A stretch of DNA of 64,000 nt from positions 62,001-126,000 of the forward strand of contig JBAIAA010000238.1 of assembly GCA_037893245.1 (NCBI GenBank), given 5' to 3'. Shown here one piece after another: positions 34,243 to 46,100 of this stretch; the stretch's first letter is position 1, and every line of letters begins with the position of its first letter. The notes below the pieces were generated by a model that did no database searches, had not been told where the DNA came from, and worked only from the letters and a program-made list of their open reading frames with translations. Both the position numbers and the translations under genes were made by a program. The stretch is from Crossaster papposus (taxonomy: Eukaryota > Echinodermata > Asteroidea > Velatida > Solasteridae).

Positions 34243-34380
34243 GGCCGTCACAAAATTAGGTGGCGGCCGCTAGATAAATGATACCAAAAATATTCTCGCG
34301 CGTTACTTTGCAAAAAATATATTCATCAGTATCCAGTGGCACTATCCATCTTCCGTAATAAACTGATATTGATGTTTTTT

Positions 34381-34738
34381 TTAAAGGTAGGAAACACCAT
34401 TGGTAATTGCTTGAATTATCATGAATGAGTAGATTTGGGGGGTTGTATTTTATAGTAAACATCGTTTAACTGAGCTGTCCAAAGTTTTAAAATCATGGAT
34501 GCCGAGAAAAGCACGAAAAACAGCGGGTTTTTTCAACCGGCGTCACGAGCAGTTATTGTTATGTTATCTTTGTTTTTTCGCGATCGCCGTCAATTTTTCG
34601 GAATAATTACAGGATATCTAGCGCAATAATTTTGCTGGATGCCTAGAATCATTATTTACTTTCAAATGAGTAAGATATTTCCTAATAATTCGGTAGTAAA
34701 TATTTTCGATATCTGCAAATGGTGTATACTACCTTTAA
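34381..34738 (+). mobile_element. TTAA MITE family A (full length)
   Basis: Bounded by TTAA on both sides. It is the duplicate of the copy at 215-571, with a few substitutions. Confidence 0.85.
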
Positions 34739-35851
34739 GTATGTCGTAAAACATGTAGGTCTACATAACAGCGACGTGATATCGTCCTACCGTTTTCACG
34801 AACGGAAGAGCCTCGCGTGGATTTTGAAGAAAGCTTGAAGCGTTTTCGTAGATAATCGGAAGAGTATTATCTCCTTTTAAAACTGCCAAAAATTGCAGTA
34901 AGTAAACCTTCACATGATTCTATGAGCGGTTAATTTTTACATGAACCCAGTAATTAGAATCAAAATAGTGAGGAAAAATCGAAATCGAAAAAAATAATAA
35001 TTGTTAAAATGTGTGGCTCTTCGTGAAAACGGTGACGATATTAAAGTCCATTAAGAATTAACAAGTACCCAGACATTTTGTTAACCGAAACAAATTGTAA
35101 TGGCAATTTGTTTATGGGGACTCTAACCACCTCCCATAAATAAATTGACTAAAATCAACCTTGGGGAAACATGTTAATTATTTGTTTTAAATGCACAATG
35201 TATATTAACAGGCACGTATTTTCGACACCTAAGGCACCATTTCAAAATTCGGAAGTGGGAACGGAAAGATAGCGGAACTCCTACTTCGGATCCTGTCTGA
35301 CCTATCGATAAGGCGAACGAAGTGGAACATAGAAGCCTAGTGTTTGGTGGTCAGGAGTATATTACACGTGGTTATAATAAATTGCGCTATGTATCCAAAG
35401 ATCAACGGGCTGACCACTTGACAACATGTGGTAATGGTTTTGACTGGTGTTTTTTTACAGGTTTTTAAAAATGTTTTTAGCACTATTCAATTTTTTCATG
35501 TACAGTTTTCATTTTTTTCTCATTTTTCATTGTTTTGTTGTTGTTGTCTTGTTCATTTAAGTGCTGTTTTTTATTGTCGTCTTTGTGTTTGTCCTGTCTT
35601 GTTTTGTCTTGCAGTATATTTTCTTGTTTTATGTTTTGTCCCATGTTGTGCATTGTCTTGTCCTGTTTTGTTTGTTTGGTTTAGTTGTGTTCTTTTGTAT
35701 CCTGACTTATGGGGCATTGTGTCGTGTCTTGTTTTGTTGTTTGTCTTGCCTTGTATTTTTTTCGAATAAGTATAAAGTCTTTTATAATGTGCAATGCTAA
35801 TGTTTTAATTGTATAATTTTATTTTCACAATTTAATGTGGGGTGACAGGTG

Positions 35852-36231
35852 TTTAAAGGGATCATATTCGTTTGGTAATTACTCCAAAAATAAAAAACTT
35901 ACTTGGTAAGCAGCTTTGGATAGTATCATGCATTTTTAGAAACTTTTCACTTCGAAGTACTGCGGTTATGGAAAAAGATATCACTTTTTATCCCCCAAAA
36001 AATGAATCTGAGAAGCGTGACTGCTGTGACGTTTTCTCAGATTGTGTATTCCAATGCAGAATATTTTTTCTGCGTGGACATAACCGCTCCAGATTTTCGG
36101 CAATATCTCAAAATCGCTACCACCTTTTGAAATGAAATTTTTACAGGTTAGTTTGTTGGTATATATCTATAACTATTAAATTTTGAAACAAACAGTGGGT
36201 TCCAATTACCAAACGTATACGATCCCTTTAA
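35852..36231. mobile_element. MITE family B (GTATACG ends)
   Basis: The ends read AAAGGGATCATATTCGTTTGG and the complement of CCAAACGTATACGATCCCTT, bounded by TTTAAA/TTTAA. Other copies lie at 40188-40584 and 45404-46336. Non-coding. Confidence 0.8.
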
Positions 36232-36297
36232 CCATGTGATTGTTATTACTTTTGATTTTTCAATGCCCATTTTTATTGTGATATTGTTCTTTATGGC

Positions 36298-36303
36298 ATG
36301 AAT

Positions 36304-36334
<31 letters not shown>
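36298..36334. repeat. (TAA)n microsatellite
   Basis: An uninterrupted AAT/TAA run of about ten units inside the third copy of the duplicated block. The paralogous places at 1740 and 6972 have shorter runs. Confidence 0.9.
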
Positions 36335-36336
<2 letters not shown>

Positions 36337-36929
36337 TATTATTGTCATTTATTAATTTTACAGTTTACGAGTTGTACTATTAGCCGAACGCTAACGTCGT
36401 TAATGGTTTATTCACAAAACGGCAACAATCCTACGGCTTTTGCGCAGTCTAACCATGGTCTAACAATGGATTTTTGGGCACATTTTTGATTATTTTTTAA
36501 TGATAGTGTATTGAATTACCAGTACAACTAACAAACCGATAAAGACGTAAATATCATCAGGTATTTCGACTGGCTGTAAACCAGCATTGCGTAACATCGA
36601 GCGGAAGATAATTCATGTAAATTCCTACGTCATAATTTTGCTAACACAAATTTAAGCATCGCCCACCACAGACATAAGTGGTGCACAAGTAGTACACAGA
36701 GCTCTGGTCAGTGGTGTGATGTCTGTGGTGTGCACACATTACGCGCAAAATGCACAGCGCCACCCACAGTTCAAGTCTGGCCAGCTCACTTGTCCGATAT
36801 TGCAACGCCAGCTAGTTGTTTATCACACGCGTGAGTACGAGTGTCGACTGCAGAGTATACCATAGATAAATTATAATCACTGTGGCCAAAATTACGGTGC
36901 GACAGCGAGTGCGAGATAAGATCATCCCC

Positions 36930-37087
36930 ATATGAAGCGGTAGCTAGCTGTCCGTGGTTTCTTTCTAGTTGGAGCGAGCGAGAGTGGACGGGGAGTCCGC
37001 GGACCGTGCTCTGCCCCACCGCGCGCGAGGGAAAACTACTGCCGTGATTTGACACCTCTGCTGGGCGGACTGTTGCGTTGTGGCGAT
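36930..37087 (+). promoter_or_regulatory. GC-rich stretch before the ankyrin gene start
   Basis: The sequence becomes notably GC-rich (GAGCGAGCGAGAGTGGACGG, CCCCACCGCGCGCGAGGG) just upstream of the first coding ATG, as expected for a promoter or 5' UTR. No TATA box is evident. Placement is inferred from composition only. Confidence 0.35.
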
Positions 37088-37136
37088 ATGCATGCCATTT
37101 ATTCTTCCATGGCCATACCAAGTCTTCACGAGGCAG
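37088..37136 (+). CDS. Ankyrin gene exon 1
   Basis: It encodes MHAIYSSMAIPSLHEA plus one base. The donor is GCAG then GTAAAC. The frame is open upstream of the ATG, so an earlier start is not strictly excluded. Confidence 0.75.
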
Positions 37137-40100
37137 GTAAACTATTGCGTAGAATTAAACTAGAATTAAATAGACCTCCGATTAGCACGGCTGATTCACG
37201 CTTAGAAAAAAAAGGGCAATTTTGTATAGTCTGCAGAATAGCTAGACTAGAGTCTGTCTCTAGTGAGTGTAGTTAGTACTGTCAGTGACTGTAATTTGTG
37301 TACAAATTTGTACATACCCCTGGCCCTAGAACTATCATCGGGAGCCCTATAATAAAGGGTAGACTCTGTAGTCATAGTGACTGCCTTGACTGCACAAAGT
37401 TAGAGATTTTATTCCATTTATTCCAAATCATTCGGCCTCAAACTCAGCATGTAGGTTAACTACTTTATCGTAGCATCTCAATATTTCGCCAAAATTAGGA
37501 TTATTCCATTGTTCTTGCGGCTTAACAGTTTTTGTTTAATACACCAAGCACTGTTACCATGGTTACTGTTGGGTTTATTAAATTAAACAATTTTTATCCG
37601 ATTTTGTTTTTTTACAGCTTTTTCGGGGGATGCCGGATTGGTTCGGTCCATCCTTGATCAAGGAGAGGTGAGAAGATTTTGCTTTAGCAGCACTTGGCAG
37701 ATTGTTTAGAAATGGGAGGGGGGGGGGGGGGGGGGGGCTTACTAGATATCTGGATATCCTGTAAATGTTCCGACAAATTTAATTTTCTAAAACAAATTCA
37801 CAATCGCCTCATGGCGATTGCGAACAAAAACAACTGCCAAACAGGACAAGTAAGGTTCGGTTGAGCTTAGCAACGGCTATGTTCTAATCATTATTTCTTC
37901 TTGAAACTTCCCACGCATACAAACTTGTATAATCAACTAATATCAACGTAGGACAGTTAGACCTAATTTGGATATTTAATTACCGTGTTAATTAGACCAC
38001 TGATGGACTTTAATCCAAACACTAACTACGCAAACACTACTCAAAATCACGTAATTTAAGAGGTTTTCGATCATCTGATTGCACCCAAAACAATAGGAAT
38101 ATGTAGAGGAGGACTTTAGGCTTTCCAAATTACACAAAATCTCAAAATTGACCACCCCTTCATATTTTGACTTTGGATGGCCATATCTCCAAATTACACT
38201 GTGCGACTTTACTCTCATTTTGTGGTGACAGGTCACATATAGCACAGCCCAGTTAGCTCTGTTGAAACCTATCACTTGATAGGTCATTGCATTATGCCGT
38301 TTTATTTTTGGCTCTGAAAGTGGAGGGTTAAATTGAGTCCTTTGCCGTATTATTGATCACTCCATCGTGTTTGGTGACTGTTTGCTTGAAAAATTCATGG
38401 AAGTAGAATATCGGCCTGAAACGTGAAACCACTATGCAGTGTTGTATTCGAGTCCCTGCAAGTCCTTTCACAAGTCCTTTCACAAGTCCTTTCACAAGTC
38501 CTTTCACAAGTCCTTTCACAAGTCCTTTCACAAGTCCTTTCACAAGTCCTTTCACAAGTCCTTTCACAAGTCCTTTCACAAGTCCTTTCACAAGTCCTTT
38601 CACAAGTCCTTTCACAAGTCCTTTCACAAGTCCTTTCACAAGTCCTTTCACAAGTCCTTTCACAAGTCCTTTCACAAGTCCTTTCACAAGTCCTTTCACA
38701 AGTCCTTTCACAAGTCCTTTCACAAGTCCTTTCACAAGTCCTTTCACAAGTCCTTTCACAAGTCCTTTCACAAGTCCTTTCACAAGTCCTTTCACAAGTC
38801 CTTTCACAAGTCCTTTCACAAGTCCTTTCACAAGTCCTTTCACAAGTTAAGTCCTCTCACAAGTCCTCTCACAAGTCCTCTCACAAGTCCTCTCACAAGT
38901 CCTCTCACAAGTCCTCTCACAAGTCCTCTCACAAGTCCTCTCACAAGTCCTCTCACAAGTCCTCTCACAAGTCCTCTCACAAGTCCTCTCACAAGTCCTC
39001 TCACAAGTCCTCTCACAAGTCCTCTCACAAGTCCTCTCACAAGTCCTCTCACAAGTCCTCTCACAAGTCCTCTCACAAGTCCTCTCACAAGTCCTCTCAC
39101 AAGTCCTCTCACAAGTCCTCTCCCAAGTCCTCTCACAAGTCCTCTCACAAGTCCTCTCACAAGTCCTCTCACAAGTCCTCTCACAAGTCCTCTCACAAGT
39201 CCTCTCACAAGTCCTCTCACAAGTCCTCTCACAAGTCCTCTCACAAGTCCTCTCACAAGTCCTCTCACAAGTCCTCTCACAAGTCCTCTCACAAGTCCTC
39301 TCACAAGTCCTTTCACAAGTCCTTTCACAAGTCCTTTCACAAGTCCTTTCACAAGTCCTTTCACAAGTCCTTTCACAAGTCCTTTCACAAAGCCAGTCGC
39401 AAGTCCTTTCATAAAGCCAGTCGCAAGTAACCGGTTGAACATTGACAAAGGAATGCTTTTGTTAACAGTTCATCTGAATAGCTAGTGACTTGACTTAAGA
39501 CTGAAAGACTTGTGATGGACTTGCAGGGACTCGAATACATCACTCTGCCACTATCCGAGTCTCATTGGTTCTTACCACTTTAAAGCCCTGTTCGCACTGG
39601 ACTTTTTTTGATAAACGTACCGAGACGATGGGTACTTTTCCCATTTTAAGTCCAGTGTGGACAGCCTAGGACGTTTTCCTCTCAGGTACTTCTCCTGAGT
39701 CCAGTGGCTACTTCTACCGGCCAACTGCTGCCCGGTTAAACTTCCCAGGTCACTTTTCCCTAGACGATAAGTCCAGTGCGAACTGTGCGTGTCGGTAAAA
39801 GCGGCCCAGGAAAACGTACATCCGGCCTCCCAGTGCAAGGCCACGCTACACAAGACACCGCGCATGCGCTCTTTGCATTGTCACGAGTCATTAGTAAAAC
39901 CTTCCCCCCAAAAAGTCCAGTGCGAACACGGCTTAAATGGCAAATCTTTCCACTTCATGCATTTCATCATTATGTTATGGGCTTTATACAGTGTAGTTTG
40001 ATTTTTCAAGCTACATCTGTAGCCCAGGGCTGATATTCATAATAGCTTGCTAAGCATAGTTGGCTTGCTAACCCTAGTTGACAGCTAAGCCTAGTTAGTT

Positions 40101-43100
40101 GTGGAAGCTTAGTGATATTCATAAAACTTTGCTAAGCTTAGTTGGTTGCTAAGTTAACTGCTAACATTAGAGTTGATCTGGGGTGTCTTTAAAGGGATCG
40201 TATACGTTTGGCAATTGCTCCAAAAATTAATGGCAATAAAAACCTACTTGGTAAGAAGTACAGCAGCTTTGGATAGCATAATGCATTTTTATAAACTTTT
40301 CACTTCGAAGTACTCCAGTTATGGAAAAAGATATCACTTTTTATCCCAAAAATTTGAATCCGAGAAGCGTTACTGCAGTCACGTTTCTCAGATTGTGTAT
40401 TCCAATGCAGATTATTCTTCCTGCGTGAACATAACCGCTCCAGAATTTCGGCAATATCTCAAAATCGCTACCACCTTTTGAAATGACATTTTTACAGGTT
40501 AGTTTTATGGTATTATATATATAACTATATAGGATTGAAACAACCAATAGGTTCCAATTACCAAACGTATACGATCCCTTTTAAGTCGCTAGATGGCAAC
40601 TTGCCTGATGTCCCTGCTGTGTGCCTCAACTATCTAGCTGTCAACTAGCTGGTAACATTCTTAGCAAGGTTTTGTGAATACATAATTAGTTGGTAACCAC
40701 AGAGCAGCAAACTAGGGATTTAGCAGCTGCTGAGGCCTAGTTGGCTGCTAAGTTAGCAGTTTTTTTGGTTTAATATCGGCCCTGGTCTACATACCACCAA
40801 AACAACATCATGACTAATTCAATCACGATGGCATCTATTTTTATCTAAAAAAAATAAATATATAAGAATAATCAAATTAAGAAGAACTGCATATATATCA
40901 ATGCTTGTTCCCATTTTGTATAAATTAAATCAGTTGTTGCTCAAGGCTGACGTTATTACATTATCCTCTCTTTTGTGCATACAAAAACATATGCTCTGGT
41001 CCTTGTAGCACTAATTGACGTCAGAAAGTGGGATTCTCCGGTTATAGTGATTTGTAGATGGTAATTTTTTTTTGTAACCCTCAAAGCTCGTAATTATTTG
41101 ATTTATTTGATAGACTTACGATGTACAGCTTTGCATGATCTATTGTACATGTGTTTATGTACTATGTTTTCCATTATTAGGCCAGTTATAATTAATTATT
41201 CATTTTTAGGTTTTTAATCGTTACCCCCTGTCCTAATTTTCACGCCCGCCCCAATATGTTTTTGTTTTTTTCAGCAATGCCACAGGTGTCTCTGTTTTTA
41301 TTTCAGCAGGTTTTTCTTTGCGTGGCGCATATATTGTAACTGCAATAAATGCAAAGAATAAATGAATAAAACATTCCCCTCCCGATCAAGTTTTATATTT
41401 TATATTTTATTCTAAGTACTGAAAATCTAAACATTTATTTTAACTTGCCTTGACAAAAAATGCCTGAATGACAAAATGTCTTACAAAGGGGTTACATTTT
41501 TTGAAAATACCCACTTATTTGAAATTAAATAATGATTCTAGAACACATCTAGCAAAATGATTGCGGTTAGATATATGTGACACGATCAAGCAGATGTCGG
41601 TCCCGGTCAAAAAATGAGTTTTCATGTAGGGGGGCATATGTACGTTTTAAAAAATGAAAACCCCATGTTGATACGATGTTTTGTTGTCGAGTTATGTAAA
41701 TTTGTTTAAATACCAACGAAGAACACACTGGAATTCCCCGACTTCCGACTTATTCCGCTTGATCGTGTCGTATATATATCCTGGAATTGTTCCCATACAA
41801 AAAATTGAATTAAAAAAAAATAAAAATTGTGGTTCACTTGTCCCGAGGGGGTGTTTTAACTTGTTGGGGGAAGTGGAACCATGCATAAACAATTTCATCA
41901 AACGGATGGCGAAACCTTCATGAATTATTGATTGCAGACAAAACCGTCGGTATTGTGGGAAAAAACAAATTGTAAGCTGCGTTCATTTGACTTATAAAAA
42001 TCCATAGGCAAGGTTTGCCTTCTGGGCTTGCAGCTTTCATTTTTTTACCTTTAACTGCAGCAGGAATTGATGGAATTAAAGAATCTTTAGGAGGGAATGT
42101 CATTATAAATGTCTTTGCAGATTTAGCAGATGTTTTCTAGCAACAAAAACTGGCTTTTGAAAAGATTACAAAAAAAATCTGAATTCCGTCTCATTGGGAA
42201 CAACGTAAATGAAAGATATCTCTGCTCGCTTTAATTTGACCACATTTGTGACCCACTCTGCAAAAATGAGTCTGATGTGTTAAAAATGTTTGTTTTTTTC
42301 AATTTTACAGTTGGTCAGAAAAAGCAGGAAATAAGCTTTCATTTGATGTATGGCACAACTCTGTAGTGTAATGCATTGGTCTTTTACAATTTTGAGACAT
42401 TTGCTTTTTCTCAGTTATATTCAAAATGTCTTTGAAAAGAAATGGAGATTTAATTTAGGGATCAAAACAATCTTTTCAATCGATCAGATCTGAAAATATC
42501 GGTGTCGGAGAAACCAAAATGGCTTAAAACAAAAATATTATTTGTTGAAATTTGTTGAAAAATCACCTCCGAATCAATAAACAGCCCTTTACCTAAAAAT
42601 GTATTTTGCGACATCAGACTCATTTTTGCAGAGTGGGTCACATTTGTTGTTGTGATGCTTGTAGTTCACTAGGGTTATTTTATTAATTGTCTACTTAAAT
42701 TCAGCCTTGTCCACTTTTGCGTGGAACTGACCATCTCATCAAAGGATGCCTTTCAGCAGTGGTCAGATGACCATAATTGGCCATATTAAAATGTACGTGC
42801 ACGTCATAAAACTCAAGATGCAACACACAGCATATTGTAATATCTCAAGTGCCAATTATGCAATGGGGACCTACTAAATATGGATGCACCATTAAAGGTA
42901 GGATACAGTATTAGTAATTGCTTGAATTATCATTAATAGGTAGATTTGTAGGGTTGTATTTTATAGTAAATATCATTTGACTGACCTGTCCGAAGTTTTA
43001 CAATCATGAATGCCGAGAAAAGCACAAAAAACAGCGTTTGTTTTTAACCGGCGTTGGGCAGTTATTCTTATGTTATCTTTGTTTTTTCGCGTCCGGCAGT

Positions 43101-46100
43101 CGCGAATTTTTCTTTATAAAATTATATTTTTCAGAGTTATTACAGGATATCTAGCGCAATCATTTTGCTGGATGCCTAGAATCATTATTTCTTAATAATT
43201 TGGTAGTAAATATTTTCGATAACTGCAAATGGTGTATACTACCTTTAATATGTACTTTAATCCAAGGTGTTAGCAGGTACTATGCGAATTTAACGTGAAG
43301 CCAAAAAAACACATAATCAACTTTTGCAAAATTGTAGCTTGAAAACCTGCCGTGATAGTCACAAGTTCGAGTTCGCTTTCCCACCGAATATGAACCAGCC
43401 TTTAGCATACGTACTGCCAACTAAATTATTTAGAATTAATTCAATATACGATACACAAGTACCTGTGCATGCAATGTATATGATCCCTGTTATATATGTA
43501 CCTGTGCCCTTGGCATTTCACAATTGTGCTGATTTTTGATAGAATTATTCTGACATGCCCGCCCGAGCTCTACCTGTTCGCTAATCTGCTCTTGAATGCC
43601 TTCTGGCTTGTGGTTGGCACGGCGTTGATCAGCCCAAGAAAAGCAATGAGAGAAAATTAAACGCACATAAATTAAGAAACAATTTGCTGGGAGTGTGGGG
43701 GATTTTTGTTGCTTAATAATATGCAGGGATGAAGGATTTTGGTTTGCAGACTCGATCTTAGTTTTGTTATGATTATAACTGCATGCATGTTTCGTTCGCG
43801 TACCTGTTTTCGAGGACCTTTTACCGGTACGTCGCAGGTAGTACGACGTCTGTGCAGATATGATAGACCTAGTCCATGTTTCGGGAGAATACTTAAATAA
43901 AAGAAACTGCAACGTCAAAAGTTTGCTTTTTTCATGGCATACATGTAAATCCTTAGTTTTACAGTTACACCCTCGAAAAATGGTACATGATGGATGATAC
44001 TGGTACGTGTAGATAGGTATAGCCAGAATTTTATTTTTAATATTTGCTAATTAGCAAAATAAAATTATATATTATTAAAATAATTTAAAACATTTATTAT
44101 AAAATATTTATTATAAAATAAAACCCTACAAATCCACCCATTCATGACAATTCAAATAATTACCAATGGTGTATCCTAATGTAACTTTACGCCTGGATAA
44201 TTTTAACATCACCGAGCATCGAGGCGCGGGATTATTTTTAATGAAACTCAATCCGAGGCGGGTTCAGGCCGATAGTACCGAGAAGCACACCCACGCATTT
44301 CCGGCCTTGCTCGCTGCTGACAGACATTTCTGGCATTGCTCGTGACGTGTTTATGCGTTATCTGTATTAAATTGGGGGAAAACTCTGCGTTTATATGTAC
44401 GTCCTCAGGCGCGAACTGGTTAAAACAATTAGATTTAATACAAGCCACTGCTAGAAAAGTGCCCTAGTTAAAGGTACGATACACCATTGGTAGTTGCTTG
44501 GATTATCATGAATGAGTAGATTTGGGGGGTTGTATTTAAGAGTAAATATCGTTTAACTGACCTGTCCGAAGTTTTACAATCATGGATGCTGAGAAAAGCA
44601 CGAAAACAGCGTTTGTTTTCAACCGGCGTCGAGCAGTTATTCTTATGTTATCTTTGTTTTTTTTGCGATCACCGTCCGGCAATCGCAAATTGTACGATAT
44701 TTCTTAATAATTCAGTAGTAAATATTTTCGATATCTGCAAATGGTGTATCCTACCTTTAAGATTGTTTTCCCCTCCTACTGAATCCTGATGTGATTTTCA
44801 TCCCAGGATCCCGACTCGCAGACCTGCCATGGCGAGACTGCGTTACACCGAGCTGCAATGAATGGCAACATGGACTGTGCTAAGGTGCTGATTAGCCGAG
44901 GAGCTCAGACACACATACAAGACCAAGCAGGTACAGGTATGGTATGAGATAAGGGAGCACCCGGGATTTTGTCTTAAGCCGCGTTTGCATTGGACTTTCT
45001 TTGGTAAAATCTACGGAGACTGTTGTCAACTTTAACCAAATTAAATCAAATGCGGACAGAGGGTAACATTGTCAAATTGTCCATTTTACCCTCCGCAACA
45101 GTAAGATCTACAGGCCCAAGCTTCTAGCGGAGGATTTAACACCGTGAACTTTGACAATCACGTACGGTAACTTTTGACAAATAAAGTCCAATGCGAACGC
45201 GGCTTTAGGGGGCCTAAAGAAAACTTTACTTTTCCAAATCAACTAGGCCTAGTATAGTATGTATGTTTATGGGGTGGATCCAGAATTGTTCAAATGTCGG
45301 GGGGGGGGGGGGGGGGGGGGGCGTGACAAATGTTGACCGACAAATGGTATATTGCCCACTTTTAACGATGACAATGTACAACCAACAAATGAGGTATTGT
45401 CCCTTTAAAGGGATCGTATACGTTTGGTAATTACTCCAAAAATTAATGGCAATAAAAACTTTTTTGGTAAGAAGTACAGCAGCTTTGGATAGTATCATGC
45501 ATTTTTAGAAACTTTTCACTTCGAAGTACTGCGGTTATGGAAAAAAATATCACTGTTTATCCCAAAAAATTTGAATCTGAGAAGCGTTAGGGGCCGTCCA
45601 AAGTTGTCAACATTGTTAAGGTCGTACAGAGCGTACTACAAGACCCCCCTCCCTCCCCCCAAAGTAGTACTTTTCAACATTTAGTCCAAACACCGGTACG
45701 GTAGGGCGCGGTGGGGCATTGCGTGCACGATGTCCATGCACAGCTGTGGGAACGAGTCGCAGTACAGTCGTGTCAAAGGTTATTCATTCACGCTTGGCAC
45801 ATTCGCGCGCTTATTCAGGGCTAGGGCATCAATGTGTGTATGTACACCGCATGGTTAACGTTGCGCTATATGAAATCATTGCCAACTCGGTCGCCGCGGC
45901 ATGTAGTGCGGGCGGCGTCAAAAGTATCTCATCCTCGCAAGCTACGTATAGCTAGCCAGGGACGCATCTGATTTTTTTTTTGGAGTTGCACAATAGCTGT
46001 TAACAAGGTATAACCATACCTGCCGAAGCAATCATTTTTGAACAGCGGACTTTGTATCGCTTCTGATTTTAACGTTGCAAATTCTTTCGAGAACAAAAAA

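Larger units (their letters stand above)
33764..35860 (+). repeat. Long dispersed duplicate, copy 2 (partner 1-1680)
   Basis: It matches the start of the window nearly base for base apart from the inserted element 33823-34242 and a few small changes. It includes a MITE A copy (34381-34738) and the TGTCTTG low-complexity tract (about 35560-35755). Confidence 0.85.
35430..36800 (+). repeat. Third, partial copy of the 1369-5293 block
   Basis: Homology to 1250-2930 continues on both sides of MITE B (35852-36231), through the TCGAACG/ATGGCAACA stretch (about 36380) to ACCCACAGTTCAAGTCTGGC (about 36763). A short element with CCACAGACAT and ATGTCTGTGG ends (about 36664-36732) occupies the place of the P-type footprint. 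Confidence 0.75.

Noticed and set aside
38328-39485. Long open frames of LVKG, LSQV, HKSF, FTSP and LTSP repeats on both strands
   Set aside because: All follow from a 12-bp tandem repeat, whose length is a multiple of three; no start context, domain or splice support.
43490-43918. 142-codon minus frame in ankyrin intron 2
   Set aside because: No domain, signal peptide or splice support; length is within chance for one frame in this much sequence.
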